A stretch of 64,000 nt of DNA from GCA-002727615 sp964442655 (GTDB taxonomy: Bacteria; Pseudomonadota; Alphaproteobacteria; TMED109): the NCBI GenBank assembly GCA_964442655.1, contig CAYTZM010000004.1, positions 62,001 through 126,000 of the forward strand, written 5' to 3'. Below the pieces are notes generated by a model. The model saw only the letters and a list, made by a program, of their open reading frames with translations, was not told the origin of the DNA and ran no database searches. Shown in pieces: positions 29,209-35,440 of the stretch. Made by a program: the position numbers and the translations under genes. The first letter of the stretch is position 1. Each line of letters begins with the position of its first letter.

Positions 29209-29370
29209 TTAAATTAGATAAAGAATTACTAAACAAACAATTACTGCAATAGATCCACCACCAATAAAATATGGGTATCTACATACAACTGTTTTATGCG
29301 TCAAATATGTAGCTAGACCTCCAACGCAGAAGACAATAATTCCAGTAATTAAGCACCAATACCAAGACAT
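29209..29370 (-). CDS. Small membrane protein, island gene
   Basis: Not recognised. Starting from ATG 29370 the product is 53 aa with two membrane segments (residues 3-21 and 35-53) around a short loop with THKTVVCRYPYF. The frame continues upstream to a TTG at 29430, but those extra codons run into repeat copy B, so the internal ATG is preferred. It resembles the 87-aa gene only in being a short two-helix protein. Confidence 0.45.
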   Translation of the reverse strand: MSWYWCLITGIIVFCVGGLATYLTHKTVVCRYPYFIGGGSIAVIVCLVILYLI

Positions 29371-29407
29371 AATTAATCTTAACAAATAACAGGAGAAATA
29401 CAAATTA

Positions 29408-29474
29408 CATACAATAATTCTACCAAACAAAAGAGTTCTCTACATATACTGGAGTGTATGGTGGTGGATATAAA
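29408..29474 (-). repeat. Dispersed structured intergenic repeat, copy B
   Basis: It starts 10 bases beyond the 154-aa gene's stop (29484) and ends upstream of the 53-aa gene. Outer arms CTACCA (29420-29425) and TGGTGG (29462-29467) enclose AGAG-TT-CTCT and ATAC-TGGA-GTGTAT. It shares CATACAA-AATTCTACCA, CTACATATACTGGAGT and GTGGTGGATATAAAT with copy C and, less closely, with copy A. Confidence 0.75.
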
Positions 29475-29483
29475 TAGAAATGT

Positions 29484-29948
29484 TTAATCTTTATCAATTA
29501 TTATATATTCTAAAGTTAGATTTCCTAATTTTGTTAAAGCATTTTTATCAGAAATTAAGTTATTATTAAATCTAGTAGTTACTTTTACTTTACATAAAAT
29601 TTTACTAGTTAATTTCATGCAAGTTAATGCTGCTGTACTGTAGCCAACATCTGAACTTATGTTATTTCTAGATAAAGATTTTGGAGCTTTACAATATATA
29701 GGAGTAACAAATACATTCCTATTTTTTGTACATATTATATCATCATTTAAGTCACGTTGTGTGCAAGCCTTGCACTTATATATTTTAAAAATAACATCAC
29801 TAATATTATTTTCATGGGTGATCAGAATATCATATTTTTTTATTGTATTCTCTACATTAAAGTTCATTTTATAATTCTCATTAATTTCTTCTTGAGAAAA
29901 TAAATTAAAAGAAAACAACATGGTTACTATAAATATTATTACCTTCAT
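29484..29948 (-). CDS. Small exported cysteine-rich protein, island gene
   Basis: Not recognised. The 154-aa product has a signal peptide (residues 1-18, ending FNLFSQ). The mature protein has seven cysteines, clustered as YKCKACTQ, IICTKN, IYCKAP, LTCMKL and ILCKV, which suggests disulfides in the periplasm or outside the cell. GAGAGGAGC lies before the ATG, a strong ribosome-binding site. Repeat copy C lies about 110 bases upstream and copy B directly downstream. Confidence 0.65.
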   Translation of the reverse strand: MKVIIFIVTMLFSFNLFSQEEINENYKMNFNVENTIKKYDILITHENNISDVIFKIYKCKACTQRDLNDDIICTKNRNVFVTPIYCKAPKSLSRNNISSDVGYSTAALTCMKLTSKILCKVKVTTRFNNNLISDKNALTKLGNLTLEYIIIDKD

Positions 29949-30055
29949 CTTCCTAGCTCCTCTCTGTAATTTAGGTAGTGATATATTTTTAGATTATTGA
30001 AAAAATAAAATTTCCATATATTATTCCTATAAATCTAAAATATTCATTTTTAAAT

Positions 30056-30119
30056 CATACAAAAACTCTACCATAAAAAGAGCTCTTTACATATACTGGA
30101 GTATAGTGGTGATTTAAAT
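30056..30119 (-). repeat. Dispersed structured intergenic repeat, copy C
   Basis: It lies in the divergent gap between the 154-aa and 141-aa exported-protein genes. It contains CATACAAAAACTCTACCA (30056-30073), the perfect 12-base palindrome AAAGAGCTCTTT, a second hairpin TATACT-GG-AGTATA, and GTGGTG (30106-30111) opposite CTACCA. Inner arm sequences differ from copies A and B while the self-complementarity is kept. Confidence 0.78.
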
Positions 30120-30197
30120 ACATGTAGTATTTAATATTGTTTTTTTATTAGAAAGATTGTTTAATTAAATTTTAATTAATGATTCTGGGGTGATGAA

Positions 30198-30623
30198 ATG
30201 AAATTTATAAAAATATTATTAATATTATGTTTTACTCTATTTTATTCAAAATTAGTCTTAGCAGAAGATTTTACATTAACACAAAGTATTAAATGGATAA
30301 TGGGTAGTGAAATAGAAACCTCATCTGGAAAACTTAGAGGCGTAAGTGTAGAAGGTGCTTACATAGATAGTAGAGGTCATAAAGGAACAATTGCATGTAT
30401 AGGATCTGTAGGTGAGAATTTTAAGGCAGATTGTCATTTAATGGATGAAGATGGTGATATTATATATGCAGATGCTTTAAGAAAAGGAGTAGACGGAGTT
30501 TCAAAAATGTCAGGAGGTACAGGAAAGTATGAAAACGTTACTGCTGATTGTGTATACCAAATAGCTAATTCTAATAAGGAAGCATTATTAGGTTTAGTAA
30601 CAATGCAATGTTCATCTAATTAA
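30198..30623 (+). CDS. Small exported protein with GGTGKY motif, island gene
   Basis: The 141-aa product has a clear signal peptide (residues 1-22, KLVLAED). The mature part is rich in beta strands and holds four cysteines (IACIGS, ADCHLM, ADCVYQ, MQCSSN). The motif MSGGTGKYENVTADCVYQ resembles the GGTGKY(x)G/NxTG turn of small extracytoplasmic beta-barrel domains; I cannot assign a named family. GGGGTGATGAA precedes the ATG. It ends 26 bases before a strong terminator, so it is probably a single-gene transcript. Confidence 0.75.
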   Translation: MKFIKILLILCFTLFYSKLVLAEDFTLTQSIKWIMGSEIETSSGKLRGVSVEGAYIDSRGHKGTIACIGSVGENFKADCHLMDEDGDIIYADALRKGVDGVSKMSGGTGKYENVTADCVYQIANSNKEALLGLVTMQCSSN

Positions 30624-30649
30624 ATATACGTAAACTTATATAATAAATT

Positions 30650-30679
30650 AAGGCCCTTTATTTGAGGGCCTTTCTTTTT
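30650..30679 (+). terminator. Rho-independent terminator
   Basis: Perfect 8-bp stem AAGGCCCT (30650-30657) / AGGGCCTT (30665-30672), 7-base loop, then a T-rich run TCTTTTT. The hairpin is markedly GC-rich for this genome. It ends the 141-aa gene and immediately precedes the second moaB 3' end. Confidence 0.9.
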
Positions 30680-30684
30680 AATAA

Positions 30685-30720
30685 ATGCCTAGATTAGGAG
30701 AATATGATGAAGACGTATAA
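30685..30720 (+). pseudogene. Displaced copy of the moaB 3' end (putative attachment site copy 2)
   Basis: It encodes MPRLGEYDEDV and a TAA stop, against MPRLREHEEDQ and TAG at the real moaB end. Upstream of it the similarity stops at once (terminator T run), so only the 3' tip is present. Most base changes are third-position or conservative, as if both ends evolved under coding constraint in different lineages before being brought together. Best read as an attachment-site duplicate from integration into moaB. Confidence 0.55.
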
Positions 30721-30770
30721 GTCTAGGAATGACGCTATTTAGCCATTAAATCATACATAATTATATAAAC

Positions 30771-30793
30771 GTTGTCTAAAAGTGTTGTCTAAA
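30771..30793. repeat. 13-bp-period tandem repeat
   Basis: GTTGTCTAAA occurs at 30771-30780 and 30784-30793, separated by AGT, giving a 13-base period. It lies 50 bases past the displaced moaB stop, matching the layout of the 27422-27447 repeat behind the true moaB end. The 12-mer GTGTTGTCTAAA recurs at 32336-32347. Confidence 0.65.
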
Positions 30794-30874
30794 TATTTCA
30801 CATGGTCTACCAATTATATAAGGTAATTTTTGATCTAAGTAATTTAATTAGTAATTTTATTTTAGGAGTAGACA

Positions 30875-31690
30875 ATGTCTGTAAGAATAGAAAAGGAAAA
30901 TAATGTTTGGACTATAATTCATTCTAGACCTGAGGTTAGAAATGCTATGGATCCCAAAAGTGCTGATGCATTACATCAAGCTTTTGTTGAATTTGAAAAC
31001 AATAATGATGCATCTGTAGCTGTTTTTTGGGGTGAAGGAGGCTCTTTTTGTGCTGGTTGGGATTTAAAATATGCATCATCTTTGAAAGGGATAGATCCTT
31101 TAGGAAATTTAAATATACCTAAGAATAGAAAAAATAGTAGCAATGGAAGTGATATATCTAGAGGACCAATGGGGCCAAGCAGATTAGAATTAAGCAAACC
31201 AGTAATAGGAGCTATAGCAGGTCCAGCAGTTGCTGGTGGTATGGAGTTAGCACTTTGGTGTGATTTTAGAGTTATGGAGAGATCTTCTTATTTAGGAGTT
31301 TATTGTAGAAGATGGGGAGTTCCTCTAATAGATGGTGGTACTGTAAGACTCCCTAAGATAGTTGGCCAAGGTAGAGCTTTAGAAATTACATTAACTGGAA
31401 GAAAAGTAATGGCAAATGAATGTGAAAAGATAGGGTTATGTGAATATGTAGTTGAAGATGGAAGAAGTAGACAAAAAGCTGAAGAAATTGCCCATAGTAT
31501 TGCTAAGTTTCCTCAAGCATGCGTAAAAGCTGATAGAAACTCTCTAATAAAACAAAGTAATCTAAGCGTTAAAGAAGGCCTTGAGTATGAATGGTATAAT
31601 AGTATTGAAGTTCTTTCTAAAGAAGGTATTGAAGGAGCAGAGAGGTTTTCTAAAGGACACGGAAGACATGGAGATTTTGAAGATATCTGA
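30875..31690 (+). CDS. Enoyl-CoA hydratase/isomerase (crotonase) family protein
   Basis: Acts on an acyl-CoA thioester. The 271-aa crotonase fold shows GSFCAGWDLKY (oxyanion hole), AGPAVAGGMELALWCDFRV with a Glu at the first catalytic position, and GVPLIDGGTVRLPKIVG. At the position of the second catalytic Glu of hydratases (P-E-I in the rat enzyme) this protein has VYCRRW, so simple hydration is doubtful; isomerase, hydrolase or another crotonase chemistry is possible. AGGAG lies 8 bases before the ATG. It lies beyond the displaced moaB end, in the right half of the island. Confidence 0.88.
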   Translation: MSVRIEKENNVWTIIHSRPEVRNAMDPKSADALHQAFVEFENNNDASVAVFWGEGGSFCAGWDLKYASSLKGIDPLGNLNIPKNRKNSSNGSDISRGPMGPSRLELSKPVIGAIAGPAVAGGMELALWCDFRVMERSSYLGVYCRRWGVPLIDGGTVRLPKIVGQGRALEITLTGRKVMANECEKIGLCEYVVEDGRSRQKAEEIAHSIAKFPQACVKADRNSLIKQSNLSVKEGLEYEWYNSIEVLSKEGIEGAERFSKGHGRHGDFEDI

Positions 31691-31795
31691 AATATATTTT
31701 ATTCATACAACTTTTGTGTGTAACTTGTAGGAAATCGCTAACATGAAGGATAAATTTATTGAATGATATAACTTAAAGGGAAAATAATAATGATG

Positions 31796-31829
31796 TAACA
31801 ATACTTGATATAAAAATAAAGTATTGTTA
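31796..31829. repeat. 11-bp perfect inverted repeat between crotonase and cupin genes
   Basis: TAACAATACTT (31796-31806) and AAGTATTGTTA (31819-31829) are exact inverse complements around a 12-base AT spacer. There is no T run after it, so a terminator is less likely than a regulator binding site or an mRNA hairpin ahead of the cupin gene (start 31864). Confidence 0.55.
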
Positions 31830-31863
31830 GCTTTAGTTATTAGATATTTATAAAGGTATATGA

Positions 31864-32346
31864 ATGCATAAAATATCTGAAAGATTTGATCCTGAATCCG
31901 TAGAATGGAGAAATTACAAAGATTCAAATTGTAAAGAATTTAGGATAGATTTTGATTATAGTCTACTTGGATATGATATAAATAATGGAAGATTAGATAT
32001 GATGTTAAGGTATCCTAAAAATATGGGATATTGTAGAAGACATCGTCATATAGCTTCTACTTTAACTTTAGTATTAGAAGGGGAGCAATACCTTATAGAA
32101 CAATCACAAGATGGAACTCAGAAAAATATATACAGGAAAAAAGGAGACTATGCTTTTGCCGCTGCTGATGCTTTACCTCATTTAGAACATGGGGGTCAGA
32201 ATGGAGGAACAGTACTATTATCTATGCAAGCAAAAAACGGCCTTCTTTTTGAATATTTTGATGAAAATATGGAAAATGGCTGGACAGTTTCTGTAGAACA
32301 ATATGTAGAAAATTGGAAAAATAATATTCCTTATGGTGTTGTCTAA
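31864..32346 (+). CDS. Cupin-domain protein
   Basis: The 160-aa single cupin barrel has a first metal-binding motif in CRRHRHIASTLTLVLEGEQYL and a second, looser one around LPHLEHGGQNGG. It resembles small cupins with ChrR/acetylacetone-dioxygenase-like folds; the substrate is unknown. AAAGG lies 7 bases before the ATG. The last codons GTT GTC TAA lie within a 12-mer also found in the tandem repeat at 30782-30793. It could act with the neighbouring crotonase or oxygenase, but nothing in the sequence proves it. Confidence 0.78.
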   Translation: MHKISERFDPESVEWRNYKDSNCKEFRIDFDYSLLGYDINNGRLDMMLRYPKNMGYCRRHRHIASTLTLVLEGEQYLIEQSQDGTQKNIYRKKGDYAFAAADALPHLEHGGQNGGTVLLSMQAKNGLLFEYFDENMENGWTVSVEQYVENWKNNIPYGVV

Positions 32347-32382
32347 AATTTTTATGATTTTATAATTCTAAATCTACTTTTA

Positions 32383-32463
32383 TTACATTTTATATATAAC
32401 TACACAAACAGTAACAACTAAAATTATTACCACCGCAATACCTATTAAAACACATAAACTCAT
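32383..32463 (-). CDS. 26-aa single-helix membrane peptide
   Basis: A short frame, MSLCVLIGIAVVIILVVTVC then VVIYKM, forms one hydrophobic helix of about 20 residues. A GAGGA sequence lies 11 bases upstream of the ATG. It sits 26 bases downstream of the oxygenase gene on the same strand and could be translated from that message. Too short for statistical support; proposed because the hydrophobic pattern and ribosome-binding site coincide and because the island holds other tiny membrane proteins. Confidence 0.35.
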   Translation of the reverse strand: MSLCVLIGIAVVIILVVTVCVVIYKM

Positions 32464-32489
32464 ATTGTTAAATATCCTCTAATATCAAT

Positions 32490-33545
32490 TTATTGTTCGG
32501 TAGGGTCATTATTTCCAGCTTCCCAATAGGAAGTGTCTCTCTCAAACTTTTTAGTTATATTTGGATTGAAGGGGCACTCTGATATTTTTGCCATTGGCGG
32601 TTGTTTATGACTCGGATTTCTGACCCGTTTGGCACGCGCTTTTTCCGGGGTCGAAAGTTTGGAATGTGGCAGTACTTGTTCTTTCATTGTGAAGACAAAC
32701 CACACTGCCTTTCGAATCACTGCACTCATTATCGGGTTGGGGTTGCCCATTTGCATAACTTTACGCGTTTGCGGTGTTTGCATTGATAACACAAACTGTC
32801 GTCCTGCCCAGTGAAGGCCTCGCGGTAGCCAGGCATTGTTGAACTGTTGTGTAATAGCTTCGGCAAGCTGTTTCCCAGCCTCTGATTCTTCCCACGGATG
32901 TCCTTCGAATTCTTCTGCAACACGCATCATATCATCCCACGAGTCGGGAAAATCCACGATCTGACCTTCTTGACTGCGGAACTGACCACATAGGCTTTGC
33001 CAAAAGAGGTGGGCCGCAATTTTTTTCTTTTCCGAGAAGCCACGTGCTCCGACGGAGCGTTGAATTTTGTGCAATGAAGTGGCAATCCAAACACAGGTGT
33101 AAATGAAGTCACTTGCAGGGTAGTTTCCCGGAAACTTCTTGTTCAGTGCCATATGGATCTTATTCACGCCCTCCATAGATCTACGCACGTCGGGATGAGA
33201 TGGACCCAGTTCAAACCACTGCCAGAACCGTTGATTAGTATCAATTATCCGTCCTGCCTGGTCGTTGACAACCTTTCCTGTATTCTCCACTAACATATTA
33301 TTTATCTTAGGCCTCATTGTGAAGGCGGGCATTCCCAAGGTGTAGAGAGTATTCATAATGAAATCACCGTAATAGTATATAGTAGTTAAAGACCATATTT
33401 GCTCGTACTGCGTGTATGGATCAAGTTTTTCAATCTCGCGTTCTACCCAATGGTAACCACTCTTATCAAGTTTTGTGCGTGGTATATATTTATCAAAAGC
33501 TTCTTTTGATAATTGCTCTTCATTATTAATATTTTCAATATCCAT
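32490..33545 (-). CDS. MpaB/rubber-oxygenase-like DUF2236 protein, GC-rich
   Basis: Putative heme-dependent oxygenase of the DUF2236 family (latex-clearing and mpaB-like). The 351-aa protein has IWSLTTIYYYGDFIMNTLY, GRIIDTNQRFWQWFELGPSHP and INKIH-type VNKIHMALNKKFPGNYPASD, which fit the family pattern. ATG 33545 is chosen because GAGGGGGAAC precedes it; the frame extends 12 codons further to a TTG. By hand count three 60-base lines inside it are 42, 47 and 55% G+C, far above its neighbours, while the first 60 or so bases of the gene are AT-rich. Recent horizontal transfer is likely. Confidence 0.75.
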   Translation of the reverse strand: MDIENINNEEQLSKEAFDKYIPRTKLDKSGYHWVEREIEKLDPYTQYEQIWSLTTIYYYGDFIMNTLYTLGMPAFTMRPKINNMLVENTGKVVNDQAGRIIDTNQRFWQWFELGPSHPDVRRSMEGVNKIHMALNKKFPGNYPASDFIYTCVWIATSLHKIQRSVGARGFSEKKKIAAHLFWQSLCGQFRSQEGQIVDFPDSWDDMMRVAEEFEGHPWEESEAGKQLAEAITQQFNNAWLPRGLHWAGRQFVLSMQTPQTRKVMQMGNPNPIMSAVIRKAVWFVFTMKEQVLPHSKLSTPEKARAKRVRNPSHKQPPMAKISECPFNPNITKKFERDTSYWEAGNNDPTEQ

Positions 33546-33687
33546 GACGATAATGTTCCCCCTCAATTTTGTGCTTTGCAACTTATTATATAAACTGTTT
33601 TTTATTTTAATGCCTAAATAAAATTTTTCGGTAAATTTTACCTTAGTAATATATATTGATAATTAAAAATATTAAAATTTTATTATG

Positions 33688-34005
33688 TTAGTTATTTCTA
33701 GGATTTTTGTCATTATAGTCTCTCAATACTTTGGCCACACGAATTCTAAAGGATTTAAATATTTCTTGTTTTCCTAAATTTTGAGCTGTTACATGTTTAG
33801 AATTTTTATGCCACATATTCACTGATTCTTCATTCTTCCAAGTAGATATTGATACAAAATATCCATTAGTATTATTGCTTTCAAAACGTTCAACACTTAT
33901 AAAACCTTTTGTATTTTTAAGTTCATTTTGTAATTTTTGTACTTCTAGAAAATAATCTTTTTCTCTATCTTTATTTACATAAAATTCAAAAACAACAATT
34001 ACCAT
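33688..34005 (-). CDS. Antibiotic-biosynthesis-monooxygenase (ABM) domain protein
   Basis: A 105-aa dimeric alpha-beta barrel. VIVVFEFYVNKDREKDYFLEV, a KGFISVERFES strand and FVSISTWKNEESVNMWHKN follow the ABM/heme-degrading-monooxygenase-like pattern. It could be a small cofactor-less oxygenase or a scaffold; the substrate is unknown. AAGGG lies upstream of ATG 34005. Repeat copy D lies about 30 bases upstream. It is the last intact gene of the island before the conserved glycosyltransferase block. Confidence 0.8.
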   Translation of the reverse strand: MVIVVFEFYVNKDREKDYFLEVQKLQNELKNTKGFISVERFESNNTNGYFVSISTWKNEESVNMWHKNSKHVTAQNLGKQEIFKSFRIRVAKVLRDYNDKNPRNN

Positions 34006-34035
34006 AAAACTATAACCCTTATGTTAATTTTTTTT

Positions 34036-34075
34036 CTATACAAATACTACCATGAAAAGAGTTTCTTCTACAAAT
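34036..34075 (-). repeat. Dispersed structured intergenic repeat, copy D (truncated)
   Basis: It keeps the conserved left half, TATACAAATACTACCA (34037-34052), AAAAGAG and TCTTCTACAAAT, but the CTGGAG and GTGGTGG half is missing and replaced by unrelated sequence. It lies upstream of the ABM gene, mirroring the position of the other copies relative to minus-strand genes. Confidence 0.55.
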
Positions 34076-34162
34076 GCTTCTAATAAGTTAGCAATAGATT
34101 GGTTTATAGAACATTTATTTTAATTTTCTTAAGATGATACACAAGAAGATCTTGCTGAATAA
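34052..34162 (+). pseudogene. Possible decayed gene tail
   Basis: One plus-strand frame reads NASNKLAIDWFIEHLF, stop, FS, stop, DDTQEDLAE, stop. Both internal TAA codons are one base from CAA or GAA, and the acidic ending looks like a protein C-terminus. This may be the remnant of a gene cut off by repeat copy D at its 5' side. It has no recognisable family and could be chance. Confidence 0.2.
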
Positions 34163-34182
34163 AAGATACAGTTTATATAAGT

Positions 34183-34749
34183 TTAATCAATATCATAGAG
34201 TGTTTGAGTAAAGAGTAACTTTTTATGTTTGGGTATGTTATTTTTAACTTGTTTCAAAGTGTTATTTTTATGCCAATCAATATTTTTAAATAAATTTTGT
34301 ATATTAGTTCTATTAGCAAATCCTATTAGCCAAAAACCTCCATCATAGGCAGGGCCTAAAATAACATTACAACGATTTAGTTTCTTCCAGGTTTCCATAA
34401 TAACTTTTGTGGAAATTTTTGGTATGTCACTTCCAATTAATATTTTTTTTTCTTTATTCATATTAAGTATTTTAGACATTTTTTTACCAATATCTCCTTT
34501 TCCTTGAGGAATTCTTTTAATTTTAGGAGAAATATGTCTGGGCCAATGTTTCGTTGATGAATCTGGGTTTACACAAAGGGTTATATTGATTCTTTTATCA
34601 GAGTTTAATTTTCTAAGTAAATTAGAGAGATTATTATGATAAAAGTTAGATCCTAGAATTTTTCCAATTTTATTTTTGAGTCGACTTTTACCTATACTGA
34701 TCTCTGGTCTTCTTGCAAAGATATATATGTTAATTTTGTTGCTTATCAT
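34183..34749 (-). CDS. TIGR04282/DUF2064-family glycosyltransferase-like protein
   Basis: Nucleotidyltransferase-fold protein of 188 aa. It starts with IYIFARRPEISIGKSRLKN and contains ILIGSDIPKIS and ILGPAYDGGFWLIGF, the signature of the DUF2064 family. These genes usually pair with a TIGR04283 glycosyltransferase, as here with a 4-base overlap. The joint function, thought to be in glycolipid or polysaccharide synthesis, is not established. It marks the right border of the island, where conserved alphaproteobacterial gene order resumes. Confidence 0.88.
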   Translation of the reverse strand: MISNKINIYIFARRPEISIGKSRLKNKIGKILGSNFYHNNLSNLLRKLNSDKRINITLCVNPDSSTKHWPRHISPKIKRIPQGKGDIGKKMSKILNMNKEKKILIGSDIPKISTKVIMETWKKLNRCNVILGPAYDGGFWLIGFANRTNIQNLFKNIDWHKNNTLKQVKNNIPKHKKLLFTQTLYDID

Positions 34750-35438
34750 TTTTTGTATATATTATTTATTTTATTTATATTGCATCCCATAAAATATAAT
34801 GTAAGGCATGTTAAATTTATTAATGGTCTTATTATCCATCCTTGTTTTTTATACTTTACAGCATCTGTTATGATGTAGCTGTTTATTATAATTAAATTTT
34901 TATACTTTATTCTTTTTATTATATTAACATCCTCCATTATTGGCAGTTCTTTATAACCTCCTATTTTTTTGTAGAAATTTTTTGATATTAATAAACCTTG
35001 ATCACCATAAGGTAACTTAAAAATAATATTTCTTAAGTAGACTATTTTTTCTACAAATAAAGAGGAATAATTTTTATCATTAAATTTAAGTTTAAAGTAT
35101 GCAGCTTTATTTATATTATTTTCTATTTTAATAAAATTTAAAATTTCCTGATATGAATTTTTATTAATTACAGTATCTGCATGGAGAAATAAAAACCAAT
35201 CACTATTAGCTTTCTGTGCTCCTCGATGAAGTTGTTTTCCTCTGTTTGCTGAACATAATAAAATTTTAGACTTATATTTTTTTGCTATTTTGACTGTATT
35301 GTCTTTTGAATATGCATCTATAATAATAATATTTTTAAAAAATTTAGAAGCGCTTTTTAGAGTTGCATCAAGAGTATTTGATGCATTCAAAGTAGGTATA
35401 ATTAATGTAATTTTTTCATTCATAAATATTTCAGACAT
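34746..35438 (-). CDS. TIGR04283-family glycosyltransferase (GT2 fold)
   Basis: The 230-aa GT-A protein has ITLIIPTLNASNTLDATLKSA, an IIDAYSKDNTVKIAKKY segment (the family's usual DGGSxD is altered), ANRGKQLHRGAQKANSDWFLFLHADT, and YGDQGLLISKNFYKKIGGY. Start at ATG 35438 or the internal ATG at 35423, which gives a more usual N-terminus MNEKITLIIPTLN; neither has a strong ribosome-binding site. It lies 2 bases after ubiA and overlaps the next gene, so it is part of one operon. Confidence 0.88.
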   Translation of the reverse strand: MSEIFMNEKITLIIPTLNASNTLDATLKSASKFFKNIIIIDAYSKDNTVKIAKKYKSKILLCSANRGKQLHRGAQKANSDWFLFLHADTVINKNSYQEILNFIKIENNINKAAYFKLKFNDKNYSSLFVEKIVYLRNIIFKLPYGDQGLLISKNFYKKIGGYKELPIMEDVNIIKRIKYKNLIIINSYIITDAVKYKKQGWIIRPLINLTCLTLYFMGCNINKINNIYKK

Positions 35439-35440
35439 AT

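Noticed and set aside
29371..29430. N-terminal extension of the 53-aa membrane protein to TTG 29430
   Set aside because: The extra codons lie mostly in repeat copy B, and an ATG at 29370 gives a sensible membrane protein.
27740..30119. Integron attC sites
   Set aside because: The repeats resemble attC in size, palindromic layout and position next to single-gene cassettes. However, I find no GTTRRRY/RYYYAAC core pair in the required places and no integron integrase.
27740..30119. Self-cleaving ribozyme (hammerhead type)
   Set aside because: The three-way-junction-like fold prompted the check, but neither strand has the conserved CUGAUGA and GAA core elements.
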